Shown in pieces: positions 1 through 10,453 of a DNA stretch of 64,000 nt (position 1 is its first letter; each line of letters starts with the position of its first letter). Origin of the DNA: Nemophila menziesii (Eukaryota > Streptophyta > Magnoliopsida > Boraginales > Hydrophyllaceae). The position numbers and the translations under genes are program-made. The notes under the pieces were generated by a model, which saw only the letters and a list, made by a program, of their open reading frames with translations, ran no database searches and was not told where the DNA came from. The stretch covers positions 49,106,850 through 49,170,849 of the forward strand of contig JARWIR010000005.1 of NCBI GenBank assembly GCA_029959085.1. Reading direction: 5' to 3'.

Positions 1-856
1 TGCTTGAGATTGCAAAGAAAGGGCTTACACCGCACCAAGTTTTTATGCAAGTTATTCCACAGAAAGAAGCGAGTGTAGAAGCACCAAGAGAGAACCTAAG
101 AGTCTCAAGAAGAAATGAAAGAGAGTTACCAACGAAGCTCAAAGATCCGGGAAGTTTTAAAATTCCTATTCAAATAAATGGTATGCTCAAGGTGAAAGCT
201 ATGTACGATGTGGGTTCTAGTGTGAATCTTATGCCTAAGTCCGTGTTCGAGAGACTTGGACTTCAGAAATCAGAGAAAGCTCCAGTGAAGTTGCAGTTCG
301 CTGACAATTTAGTTACCAAGACATGGGGAACAGTGGAGGACTTCTTAGTCCGAGCAGGTAGTATCGCCATCCCTACTGACTTTTTTTATACTTGAGTTTG
401 ATGCAGATAAGTAGGTTCCAATCATACTTGGACGGCCTTTCATGGCCACAAGTCAAAGTGTCATCAACTGCCAAGAAGGGACCATTACCCTTCATGCAAA
501 GAACATATCCGAGACCTTCTATGTCTTGGGGAAGAAACCAAGGAAGTTAGATCCCACCGTTCCTGTCATCCACAGCCTTTCACATCACAAAGTCCCTCCA
601 GAGAAGATCCACTTAAAACCTGTGGATACTGAGCCAAACATTGAGTTTGGGGTTGGCCATGAAGTACTATGGAAAGCTCACAAACGGGAAAATAGGCCAC
701 GTAGTTTCAAAGACTCGTGGATGGGACCATTCATCGTCACTAAGGTTGTTTTCAGCCAAGGTGATAGAAATCTAACCCAAGAAGGGGATCAAGCGCAGAT
801 TAGTTGACGTTCATAGCCCAACTCGTTGTTGGGGAGGCTATATTCGCAAATCTTGA
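1..856 (+). pseudogene. E1 gag-protease-GPY/F ORF, C-terminal part, broken
   Basis: This is the C-terminal third of the Gag polyprotein, reading from base 3. The protease-like domain has DVGSSVNLMPKSVF at about 209-251, with D-V-G-S in place of the usual D-S/T-G. The flap side (IILGRPFMATSQS) lies after a one-base insertion in the T-run at about 381-387. Compared with E3 there is also a CAG to TAG change near 412 and a second one-base insertion near 752. The product ends with FGVGHEVLWKA..., SWMGPFIV and CWGGY, a segment that resembles the GPY/F module ending the E6 integrase. No RT, RNase H or integrase core lies between protease and this module. The TGA stop is at 854-856. Confidence 0.85.
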
Positions 857-867
857 TAGAGGTAACG

Positions 868-921
868 CGTCTAACTTTAAAGGACGTTAAATAAAAGTGT
901 TGTACGGGAGACAACCCGCAA
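868..921 (+). other. Two conserved hairpins after the E1 gag stop
   Basis: Stem 1 pairs CGTCT (868-872) with GGACG (882-886), with one G-U closing pair. Stem 2 is TTGTACGGG-AGACAA-CCCGCAA (900-921). Both recur at the same distance after the stop in E3 (28860-28913) and E4 (38752-38804). Stem 1 also occurs in E2 (7196-7214) and, with a compensatory pair, in E6 (52531-52547). The function is unknown; an RNA role such as packaging or translation control is an inference. Confidence 0.55.
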
Positions 922-1084
922 TTTTTTTATGTTGTTATGCTTTTTACGTTTTTAGGTTGTGTTTAGTTTAATTGTTTTTAGTTGATATTGCATATTTTAG
1001 AAAGGTATTAGTGTTTTTGATACTTAGGTATTGGAGAAATCGAGTTTGGGAGGAGAAACGAAATTTTACGGAAAAATCAGAGCA

Positions 1085-1345
1085 GCAGTCTGGTACACTG
1101 GACGATTCTTCCGGTATACCGCAGAGAAGAAAACACGTGACCACGGGGTATTGACTCGGGTTTTTGGCCGAGAAGAAAAAAAACCAGGGCTTCAGGTCCG
1201 GTACACCGGACCCTAGCCCCGGTACACCGCAGGATCAAAACCCGTGACCACGGGGTAGAGGACACGCGTTTTTTTGCCGAACATCAAAATTTCGAAGAAC
1301 AGAAGTTGCAGTACACCACGCCTCAGTTCCGGTACAACGCACCGC
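1085..1345 (+). repeat. GC-rich block of short inverted repeats in E1
   Basis: A sharply GC-richer stretch in AT-rich surroundings. Units such as CCGGTATACCG, CCGGTACACCGG and CCCGTGACCACGGG are near-perfect inverted repeats spaced some tens of bases apart. A block of the same kind, with different core sequences, lies between the first ORF and ORF2 in E2, E3, E4 and E6. Short ORFs on both strands here reflect low stop density and are not called. Confidence 0.65.
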
Positions 1346-1789
1346 GCCGCTGGAGAGAGAAAAGAATTTTGTTTTAGGTTATTAAAGGAGGAGGATTGGT
1401 ATTATTCGGAATTATTAAATCCTTAAGCCTCTCTTTCTTCTCCAACCCTCTCCCAACTCCATTAAATCTCATTCAAACCTTCCCAAAACATCAAAACACT
1501 ACTCAATCATCATAAAAACACATCAAAGCTTCCCTCAACATCATTACAAGGGAGATTCAAGCACCCAATTCTCACCAAAGACATTGAGATTGAAGAATCA
1601 AAAGCTTAAATTTCAAAATTCATCCTACAATTTCTTAAATACATACCAATCCATCAATAATTCATCTTACCCACATAGTGATTCATCATCAATTCACCTT
1701 TCCTAAACCAAATCAAGTTTGTTCAACCAATAATTCAAAAGTTCAAATTTCAAGAGTTGTTAAAGCTTTGAGTTGAGGGTCAATTGAAG
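1346..1789 (+). other. G-poor leader before E1 ORF2
   Basis: About 400 bases rich in A, C and T and nearly free of G on the plus strand, with repeated AAACCTT, CAAAACAC and TCATC words. It ends in TTTGAGTTGAGGGTC (1767-1781) just before the ORF2 start. The same layout precedes ORF2 in E2, E3 and E6. It may be an untranslated leader of a separate ORF2 transcript, but no promoter motif is convincing. Confidence 0.4.
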
Positions 1790-2998
1790 ATGACAAAGAG
1801 AACAGAAACATTATCTAACAAGAGGGAGATGAAGAAAAGCAAGGTATTGGGTTCAATTGAGAAGAAATCAAATAACAAAGGTTCTAGTTCTAAAGCTAAG
1901 GGTAAAATCGATGTTGAAGAAGGAGATAAGCTAGCTATGTTTGATTCAATGGGAAAAAGGCTTTACTTTTACTCAAAGTAGAAAATACAATATCTTCCCT
2001 TCAAAGGTCCTACACCCATGGATAAAGAGAAAGCTTCAAAGGCCTTGATAGCTTCTGCAGAAAAACAATTAAAGGAACTACCTTTTGCTTATGAGAAAGT
2101 ATTCAATGAAGAAGTTGGCACAGGAGAATACAAGAGATTCTTGGAGCTTGGTGAAAAATTGGGTTGGTCTACGTTCATGGTAAGACGTTCTGAATTATGT
2201 CATGAGTTGGTTTTAGAATTCTATTTAGGCCTCTTTAGCCGAGATAGTAAAGGTTGTGTTCCGATTAGAGGAAAGTTAGTTCCTTTCACAGTTAATGAGA
2301 TTACAAACCACTTCAATTTTAAGAAATTAATTGGATATTGCATGTATAGTGAAACGGTTGCTAAATGAAAAATCTTTGATGAGGAATTATTGTTTGAGCA
2401 TGTTTTAGACAAGGAGAAAGTGCAATCACATAAGGGAGAATTGAAGGCACCTTGGCCTTACAAATATCTTCAACCGGATGCGAGAGTTTGGCACAATTTC
2501 CTTATTCCTAATGTCTTTGGAAATACATGAACTTTGGATGTGACTAAGAAGAACGCTCTACTTTTGGATTGTATTTTGAGAGGAGAAGAAGTGGATGTGG
2601 CACAGTTGATCTTTTAGGAGGTGATGCGATTTTTGGTCTCTCCTAAATCAGTTTATAATGTGAAATCTCCTACTATGATCACGTGTCTTATGCGAAAAAA
2701 GAATGTTATATTGGGTGAAGAAGAAAAACTCGAGTTTAAGAAGAGTTATATTGATAATGCTTGGATCATGAAAGTCTTGAGAGGATCGGTTTCTACGCAA
2801 ATCTCGAAAGAAGAAAAGGAGCAAAGTTGGCAAGAGAAGATGGAGGAGCGTTTAAACAACTTCGAAGCAACTCAAACTTCCTTAGCCAATGATGTGGCAC
2901 AAATCAAAGCCAATCAAGTGCACATCATGAAACTCCTTGAGCAATTAAAGAAAGATCAAGCAAATCCTACCTTGGATGTCAATAATGCGAGGCAATAG
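1790..2998 (+). pseudogene. E1 ORF2, Athila env-position protein, broken by stops
   Basis: The reading frame is continuous from ATG at 1790 (product begins MTKRTET) to TAG at 2996-2998, about 403 codons. It is interrupted by four in-frame stops near 1979, 2366, 2527 and 2616, with no frameshift relative to E3. The N-terminus is basic and low-complexity (SSSKAKGK). The middle (GWSTFMVRRSELCHELVLEFYLGLF and the following PIRGKLVPF) matches the conserved domain of plant Athila-type ORFs known as putative plant transposon protein. The C-terminus (residues about 340-400) is a predicted coiled coil. I see no signal peptide or membrane helix, so a true envelope role is not supported. It sits between the gag ORF and the 3' UTR. 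Confidence 0.75.
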
Positions 2999-3003
2999 CC
3001 TCG
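2988..3003 (+). other. Hairpin across the ORF2 stop codon (E1)
   Basis: CGAGGC-AATA-GCCTCG, a perfect 6-bp stem with a 4-base loop; the TAG stop lies at the loop-stem junction. Matching hairpins are at 8850-8866 in E2 and 31015-31031 in E3. Confidence 0.5.
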
Positions 3004-3083
3004 AAAGTATGTTCTCTTTCTTCCTTACCATTTCTGTAAATGCTTTTATCTGCTAATTTTGATTTCTGTTTCGAGTCTTTTTC

Positions 3084-3103
3084 GAGTCGTGGGGACACAA
3101 TTC
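3084..3103 (+). other. Decayed copy of the GGGA-tetraloop hairpin (E1)
   Basis: GAGTCGTG-GGGA-CACAATTC. This is the E1 version of the 8-bp hairpin that is intact in E6 (54935-54954). The right arm is mutated here. A purine-rich G-run follows at 3109-3126. Confidence 0.45.
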
Positions 3104-3283
3104 ATTTTTGAGTTGGAGGTGTGGGGATTCGTTGTCTCTCATCTCCATTTTTCTGTTTTTAGGTAGAAATTAAAATTTTTGATAAATGGGAATTAGATGT
3201 AGAGTGTGTTTAATAGCTTGAAAGCATACGCTCAGTGAATTTATGATAGTAAGTAGTATGTTTATGAGCTATGTATTTGTATG

Positions 3284-4812
3284 TGATGTCTCCTCATTTG
3301 TGATAGATTTATATTAGGATGAGATATCATTTTTAGTGATTTAGAAGTATTTCTAATTGATTTTCTTGAGAAATACTACACTTTCCTATTTTGAGTCTTG
3401 ATTTAATAAATTATTGTTTTTAGAGCATATTGGGTTTAATTATTTATTTAATGGGACGTTTTAAAGATAATTATGGAGATTAATTAGATTCGAAGTCAAA
3501 GACTAAAAGATATGGAAAGAGATTAGCATGGTAATTGGAGATAAGAAAAGAAAAACTAAAATTATGGAAAAGGAAAAGCTACCTTAAATCTGAATTTCAG
3601 CACCCACGACCACAAATCAGCTTATATCTCAAAATCGGTGAGGAATTTGGAGAGAAGGTCAAGAGCAAAGTTGGAGATCTTTACGAGACGATGAATTTCA
3701 ACTACTCATACGCGTCAAACGGATGAGTATTGAAGCTTCTAGGACCAAAACAAAAACGGGCCTGATTCTATGTTTTAGGGTTACGAATTTGAGTTGGGCT
3801 TGGAGTCCACTACTTACCTTCTCCTTCAAGAAAACGAATTAGGGTTCCTAAACACCTATAAATACACCGTTATACTATTGTAAACATGTCCTTGCTCAGT
3901 TTCAAGCTTAGGCTTAGTCCTTACACTTATTTTCTTTGTTTTAAATAATAGTTTAGTCCTTAAATTAATATTCATCCTTAGTATCAAGCTATTCATCCAA
4001 GAAGCAAGCTGACCTATAGAGGAAGACAAGAAGAAGAAGTTGGAGAGTGACAAACTCCTCTTCTACATCTCTCCTTCTCTATATTTAGGGTAATTAGCTA
4101 TATATCTATGCTCAACCATAATTCTAAGCTTTTATTCTGTAAGTTTTACTTTTAATTGTTGGGTTATTATTTTGTCTACATTCATAATACTATTTGTTAT
4201 TTAAATTGATTGAGTTTGGCGTATATTGTTATTATGTGTTTTGACTTATTGTTACAGCCCTAGATTTGGCCAATCTTAGGATTATTCTTAGTTATTGACA
4301 ACACCACATAATCGTCTAGTGTTGATCTCTTGCTTAACTAGATAGCCATAATGGTTTGATTTAATCACCAATCATTACTCAGGAATACTTGGTAGTGGAG
4401 AGGTTGCTCCTAAGCCTAATAGAGGCTAGGTAGAATTTAGAATCCTAGTTAATATATAATGCTTAATCTGTGACAGGTTAGAATAACAACTTAGAAAAAT
4501 AGACTCATATTAGTGACCCTAATCTATCTGACTTACATTCATATTTATTTATCTACATTCTTATTTATTTGTTTATTTCATCTCAGATAATTATTCCTTT
4601 TATTATATTTTATTCTGAACATCTAAATTCATCTACGCTTGTTAAACATAAGTAGATATAACGGATACAATCCCTGCGAACGAACTTGACCTATCATTAA
4701 AACTTGCAAACGATCTGTGATACTTGCAGTGAGTTCTGTGGTTCTCAAGGGTGTGTGCTCTTTATTGTTGTCTTTATTTATCTATTATTTTATCACACCT
4801 TTTCCCCCACTA
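3284..4812 (+). repeat. LTR A (5' LTR of E2)
   Basis: Begins TGATGTCTC at 3284 and ends just before AGTTTTTGGCGCC; the expected terminal CA reads TA. The inverted repeat TGATGTCTC...GAGATATCA is at the start. TATAAATA at 3857-3864 is the likely core promoter. The length of 1529 bp is similar to LTRs C and D. Confidence 0.85.
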
Positions 4813-4818
4813 AGTTTT

Positions 4819-4836
4819 TGGCGCCTCTGCCGGGGA
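4819..4836 (+). other. PBS of E2, tRNA-Asp type
   Basis: TGGCGCCTCTGCCGGGGA, complementary to the 3' end of plant tRNA-Asp except for a T where the other copies have G. It lies six bases after the LTR end, as in all six elements. Confidence 0.85.
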
Positions 4837-4939
4837 TTTATCTTTAAGTTAAATCTATTTTGTGTTTATTTAGTGTAGAAGTTTTTATTTGTTTTCAGTT
4901 TTACGCTTTCTTTTTGTTTTAGTCTTTTTCAGGTTTCAG

Positions 4940-7218
4940 ATGGCTAATCAACGGTTAGAGCTAGGTTTTCCTAGTCAATTTCGAGTTCAACGCATTGGGA
5001 TTCGCGTCCCAACTATTCAAGCCATTAGATTCAAGCCTGATCCTGATTTAATTAATCAATTCGCGAGCTATGGGAAATTTAATGGTTATACAAATAAAGA
5101 TTCGGTCAGATCTGTTCAGAAATTCATGCAATTTTGTGATGTCTACATTAATGAAAGTGTTACGCAAGAACAAATGTATTATTTAATGTTTCAATTTTTC
5201 TTGACCGGGAAAGCAAGCGATTGGTTAGATGATCAACCTCCCGAGCTAATAACAAATTGGGACAAGCTTCAAGAAAAATTCCTTGATAAATTTTATCCTA
5301 CAAGTATGCGAGTGAAGGAACTATTGGAGCCTATGAATTTCTTACAAGAAGCCGGAGAGAGTGTTGGCGAAGCATGGACGAGATTTCAAAAGATGTTGGC
5401 AAGATGTCCACTACATGGATACACGCCACAATTACAATTACCCATGTTTTATAATGGACTCGATAGAAAGTCAAGGCTGAGAGCAGATGATATGGGTCGT
5501 GATAATTTTGTCTCTGTGGATCCAAAAGAAGCAAAGAGTGGTATGGAAGCAATCATTGAGAATAACATGAGTTGGCCACAAGAACAAACTCCTACCACTA
5601 ACGAAGAAGAAGCAAGGATTTCAAGCTTGCAAGTTCAAATGCAACAACTCGCTATAACAGTTAAGGAAAGCATCCCAAAGCCACCTCAACAGTTATACCT
5701 TCAAGAACAAGCCTATGAAAATCAAGCTAATCAACCACCAGGCTGCAATGTGCATAATGTAAGTCAAGCTCAATCATATCCTCAAGAAGAAATCACTGAG
5801 TTAAAAGAGACTATTAGTCAATTCATCAACTTCTCGAAGGATAATATGAGCAGACTTGAATCAAAGATCGATGCATCAGTAGTGCAAAGCCTGCAACAAC
5901 AGAATCAAGATTTGAAACAACATAATCAACTTTTAGAGAAGAATGTAACGAGGCTCACTACAATCATAGAACAAATGCAAAATCAACTTTCGCAATTGAC
6001 CCAAGATACAACATCTAACATGAATAAGATCCAATACGTTGACGAAAAGGTTAAGACTATTAGTCTTCAAGCTGAAAAGATCAAGGAAACGCCACCATCT
6101 TCCTCAAAAGGGGATGTCCTATCAAACAAGTCAAACGTAAGTCGGATGAACTTAGATGAGATAATCGTTGAAAATTGGGTCGAAGAAGTTGAACAAGGTG
6201 AGATCAAGAAGCCAAGAGTGGTTGATGAACAAAAAATTGAAGAGAGAAGTAGAGCAAGACAACCACCCATACATTTCCAATATCCCGCTTATCCAATGGA
6301 GCAACCAAAAAGGTGTATAGAGGCGTTAAAACAAGTGAAAATTAATGTCCCTTTACTAGAAGCTATGGAAGGAAGGCAAAACTATGATTTATTCTTTATG
6401 GAGGCACTCTCCAATAAAGAAAGGTTCACAAGATCCAAATCTGTGACACTTAATGAAGGGATATCAGCACAAGTTCAGCAAAGATTACCACCGAAGCTTA
6501 AAGATCCTTGAGGTTTCAACCTCCCAATCAAAATAGGTGGTATATTTCATGAAAAAGCCATGTGTGATTTAGGGGCAAGTGTGAATATCATGCCCAAAAG
6601 TATATTCAAGAAGATTGGTATTAGTGATGCGAAACCGACATCCGTAATCTTACAACTTGCGGATCAATCAACAGCAAAGCCGTGGGGAGTAATAAAGGAG
6701 GTACTCGTCCAAGTAGGTAACCTTGTTATTCCAACAGACTTTATTATTCTTGACTATAAAGCAGATAAGAACGTCCCGTTCATTCTTGGGCGTCCATTCC
6801 TAGCCACCAACGATACTATAGTGAATATGAATGAAGGAACCGTGACTCTCGTATTGAAAATAACTCGGAAACGTTCTATGTTTCGGGAAAGAAGAAAAAG
6901 AAAAATGAGTCAAAAGAGCTATATCCAATCAGAGTTGTAACCAAGAAGCCAGAACCTGTAAGCCCCCAAGAAACCATGGAGAAAAATATTGAGTTTGGGG
7001 TAGGAGACGAGGTGGCATGGAACCCTCCCAATCCCAAACATAACCGTTCTTGGAAGGGGCCATATGTTATCACGCAAATCATCTCAGAAGGAGTAGTCGA
7101 AATAAAAGCTATCGAATGTTGCAAGCTCAAGTTGGTAAGTGTTAATCATCTCACTCACTGCTGGGGAGGCTATAAAAAAAATAAACGAGGTAACTCGTCT
7201 AACTTTGAAAGACGTTAA
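4940..7218 (+). pseudogene. E2 gag-protease-GPY/F ORF with one stop and one frameshift
   Basis: The start is ATG at 4940, after a conserved TTTTTCAGGTTT; an upstream in-frame start would only add a hydrophobic leader that other copies lack. The first 523 codons are open: a retrotransposon Gag domain (residues about 35-215, with FFLTGKASDWL, FYPTSMR, GEAWTRF and CPLHGYTP), then a long Gln-rich coiled-coil stretch. TGA at 6509-6511 replaces the Gly codon of LKDPG. The same frame then gives the protease-like domain (CDLGASVNIMPKSIF, ILGRPFLA). A frameshift near 6858 leads to GKKKKNE... and the GPY/F-like end (FGVGDEVAW, SWKGPYVI, CWGGY). No CCHC knuckle is present, unlike E5 and E6. Confidence 0.85.
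7196..7214 (+). other. Conserved hairpin at the end of E2 gag
   Basis: CGTCT (7196-7200) pairs with AGACG (7210-7214). In E2 the reading frame runs through it to TAA at 7216-7218. The second hairpin seen in E1, E3 and E4 is degraded here. Confidence 0.45.
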
Positions 7219-7394
7219 ACAAAAGTGCCCTTTGGGAGATATCCTATAGTAATTTTTTATATTTTTATGTTTTTAGTTTATGTTTAGTTTAGTTATTTTT
7301 AGTTGATATTGCATATTTGAGGAAGGTATTAGTGTTTTTAATGTTTAGGTGTTAGAGAAATCGAGTTCGGGAGGAAAAACGCGAGTTTTGGATA

Positions 7395-7945
7395 TATTTA
7401 GACTGCCTCACCGGCATGCCGGTCGATTTTTCCGGTATACCGTCAAGCAGAAAACCCGAGCCCACGGGTATCACCACGTGTTCATTACCGAGAGGTCCTA
7501 GGTCGAACAACAGAAGCACCGGTATGCCGGGCCCTAGCGCCGGTATGCCGGCCAGAAGAAAACCCGTGCCCATGTGTAGAGGCCTAGGGTATTTTGATGT
7601 AACTCGGGAAATACAAAGCTCCAGCACCGGCATGCCGCCCACACCAGCTGTGTCAAAAAAAATTTCTAGACACAATCTGAGAAAATTTCGGCAAGTCATA
7701 TCTTTGCGCTCGGATGTCGAAATCAGGTGGTCTTTGAGCCTAAACTGCATAACTTTTCGAGATCTAGCTGTTGGGGAGGTTGTCATTCTTGACCGTTATG
7801 CCGGCCAGAACTCTGGTATGCCGGCCAGAAAACACGTGCCCACGGGGTGTCACCACGGGGTCTATGCCGAGAGGTACCTTTCCAAAACAAGTCAGCTCCG
7901 GTATACCGGGCCCTACGGCTGGTATACCGCTCAACACTGCTGGAG
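7395..7945 (+). repeat. GC-rich palindrome block of E2
   Basis: The longest of these blocks. CCGGTATGCCGG, CCGGCATGCCGG, CCGGTATACCGG and related inverted repeats occur about ten times, mixed with CCCGTGCCCACGGGG-like units. The open frames that cross it on both strands follow from base composition and have no family resemblance. Confidence 0.65.
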
Positions 7946-8381
7946 AGATGAAATTTTCATGTTTTTCAGGTTATAAGGGTGAGGAGGTTGCTCTATTACG
8001 AATTTTCAATCCTTAAGCTTCTCCTTCTTCCCAAAACCTCTCCCAACTCCATTAAAGCTTCAACAAACCTTCACCCAACATCAAAACACTACCAAATCAC
8101 CATGAATTCACATCCAAATCCTTCTCTACATCATTACCAAGAAGATTCAAGCACCCAAATCATATTAAAACACCTAGAAACCAAGAATCAAAACCATTAA
8201 TTTCAAAATCTTCTTCTAAAAATCCTTAAACCCACATCATTAAAGCTTGATTCCATCATACCCACATAGAGAATTGTCATCCTAAGACCTTTCCTAACCC
8301 AAATAAAGCTTGTTCCACCTATGATCAAGAGTTACAAATTTCAAGAGTGTTCAAAGCTTTGAGTTGGGGGTCAAAAGATAA
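7946..8381 (+). other. G-poor leader before the E2 ORF2 remnant
   Basis: A, C and T-rich tract like that in E1 and E3, ending with TTTGAGTTGGGGGTC at 8358-8372. No gene is seen in it. Confidence 0.4.
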
Positions 8382-8866
8382 GATGAAGAGATGATAGAGA
8401 TATTACCAAGTGTTAAGGGATATGAAGAATCAAAGCAAGGTATTGGGTAAGATCAAGAAGATTTCAATTGATATGGGTACTAATTCGGTAATTATTACAA
8501 GGTAAATCGGATCAAGAGAATAGAGGAAAGCTAGCTACGGTGAATTCAAAGAGCAAAAAGGTTTAAACTTTCATAAGGAAGACACTACGACCTCTACCAT
8601 CGATAGTCCTTTACCCGAGATTAACAAAAGCTTCTGGGACGCTAGTAGCTATGTTCAAAACATATTCCTGGATAAACACCTTCACATGAGAGATTATTCA
8701 AGAGCAAAGTTGGAAGAAGATAAACAAGTGATTTCTAGAGTGTGATTGATTGGGATGAAACATAAGAAGATGTAAGGGAAAGCAAAATTGGTGATACATG
8801 AAGTTTGCGTACATGAAAGCTCTCCACCCTATTCCAAGTATTGATCAGGCGAGGTAAATAGCCTCG
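8382..8866 (+). pseudogene. E2 ORF2 remnant, internally deleted
   Basis: Only about 480 bp remain between the leader and the ORF2-stop hairpin, against about 1.2 kb in E1 and E3. Short matches to the ORF2 start region (AGCAAGGTATTGGGT and the following Lys-Ser-rich part) and to its end are recognisable. The central conserved domain is gone and no useful frame is left. The terminal hairpin CGAGGT-AAATA-GCCTCG is at 8850-8866. Confidence 0.6.
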
Positions 8867-10453
8867 AAGAGTATGTTTTCTTTCTTCCTTACCTTTTCTT
8901 TATGTGCAATATCTGTAAAATTTTAATTTTAATTTCTTTTATTTTATTTTTGAGTCTTTTCGCGTCGTGGGGACACGACTCATTTTTGAGTTGGGGGTGT
9001 GGGGATTCGTTGTCTCTCATCTCCATTTTTCTGTTTTTAGGTAAAATTAAATTTTTTTTGAAGGATTAGATGTATGTAGAGTGTGTTTAATAGCTTGAAA
9101 GCATAAGCTCAGTAAGTTAATGATAGAAAGTAGTATATTTATGAGCTATTTTATTTTGTATGCTTTGAAGTATTTGCAGGGAAACACACATTGATAGTAA
9201 AGAAAAGATTAGTTACCAATGAGATAGAAAGTATGTTCGATCTCAGGGAGCCTTGAGTGGTTTGTAGGCCGTGAGATCCAAGCTAGTTGATAAACCCAAT
9301 TTATGAACGTGCTAAAGGTAAGAGAATAACGAAATTGCATGGTGTAGAAAATGAGTAAGGCAGTTCTTTCATATCGAAGCCATTTGAAGCCTTTTTATAC
9401 CTTCTCACCCTGTTATTTGATTTAATATTGTATATCCTTCTCAGCCCCTTCTAGCCTTTCTAAAGCCTTTTTATTTAGCCACATTATAAGTCATATCCCT
9501 TTAGATTATAAGACTTTTCCATATGACCCACACTCGAATCGCGATGCATAGACAGTTGTTTTAGAGCTTGAGTTTGGGGTGGTGGGTCCACCATTATGGG
9601 AATTGTTATTGGGTTGGGATTTTTTAGCTTATTAATTGTGTTCTGTTATTATATTGATGATGATTCACATATTTTTATTGTAACCCTTTGTCGGGGGTAA
9701 TAGTGAATGAAAAAGAAGCTACGAGCTAAAGTTATGAAAAGGCATAACATTGAAAAAATAGCGTGATATCTCGAACATTAAAAAGAGAGTCATAGCTATA
9801 CAAAAGAAAAAATGATGATGATTCGAAAAGAAAATATATATATATTCGGACCGGCAAAGTTGAATTTTTATGTGAACATCTTTATGCTTCAATTGGGTTA
9901 TTGGGGATGCCACTTTGTGCATCAAGGAATTCATTGGGTTGAGTGAGAAACGTTTTATGAGAGTAACTCAAGCTCTAGGGCGATTCGTTGGTGGCTAGTG
10001 AGGAGAGAGCCAAAAGCTCACTCTAAATTATCCAAATATACTTATCATACCGTCCCTAAGCCTACATTACAACCTTAAAGACCCTTTGATTCTTTGCTAT
10101 GTAATCGTGAAGTGATTGAGCCAATAGAGAGTAGTTAAGTGGATCTTTGGATACTAGTAAGGTTCGATGAACAATCTATAGCTTCCTTGGTGAACTGAGT
10201 AAAGTTCCTCTCCTTCTTACATTGCGAAGCTAATCTAATCTTGAATTCAAACCGCGTTGACTATGAATATGAAAAGTGTACAGTTATGTAGTTTTTAAAT
10301 ATCATTACATGAAATTTTCTGAGTAATTGCTTTATTCTCAATATTCTGCTATCTTCTTCCCTCTGTGCTTAATTGACCTAGGTGTGTATTTAGTGACTTC
10401 CCTTTGTTTTATCTTTATTGTATCGGGACGATACAACTTTGAGTTGAGGGTCT
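8867..10453 (+). other. E2 3' UTR with conserved RNA and purine motifs
   Basis: No coding gene. It holds the GGGA-tetraloop hairpin (8962-8981, one mismatch in the stem), a G-run TTGAGTTGGGGGTGTGGGG (8987-9004), a second purine tract GAGTTTGGGGTGGTGGG (9570-9586), and the PPT against the 3' LTR (10440-10453). The order is the same as in E3 31025-32615. Confidence 0.65.

Larger units (their letters stand above)
1..3283 (+). mobile_element. E1: 3' part of a non-autonomous Athila-type Ty3/Gypsy element
   Basis: The internal region of a retroelement enters from the left edge. It aligns throughout with E3 (about 28000-31300): end of the gag-protease-GPY/F ORF, two hairpins, a GC-rich block, a G-poor leader, ORF2 and the start of the 3' UTR. 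It stops abruptly at 3283, inside what is 3' UTR in E3, where the LTR of E2 begins. The last five bases, GTATG, are a plausible insertion target for E2. The 5' LTR, PBS and most of gag are outside the window. Its own 3' LTR is probably represented only by the 3' half of LTR B (about 10800-11513). Both ORFs are broken, so this is a dead copy. Confidence 0.85.

Noticed and set aside
7352..7976. Open frames of 144 and 186 codons on opposite strands in the E2 GC-rich block
   Set aside because: Same cause: repeated palindromic units translated in both directions; Pro/Gly/Thr repeats only.
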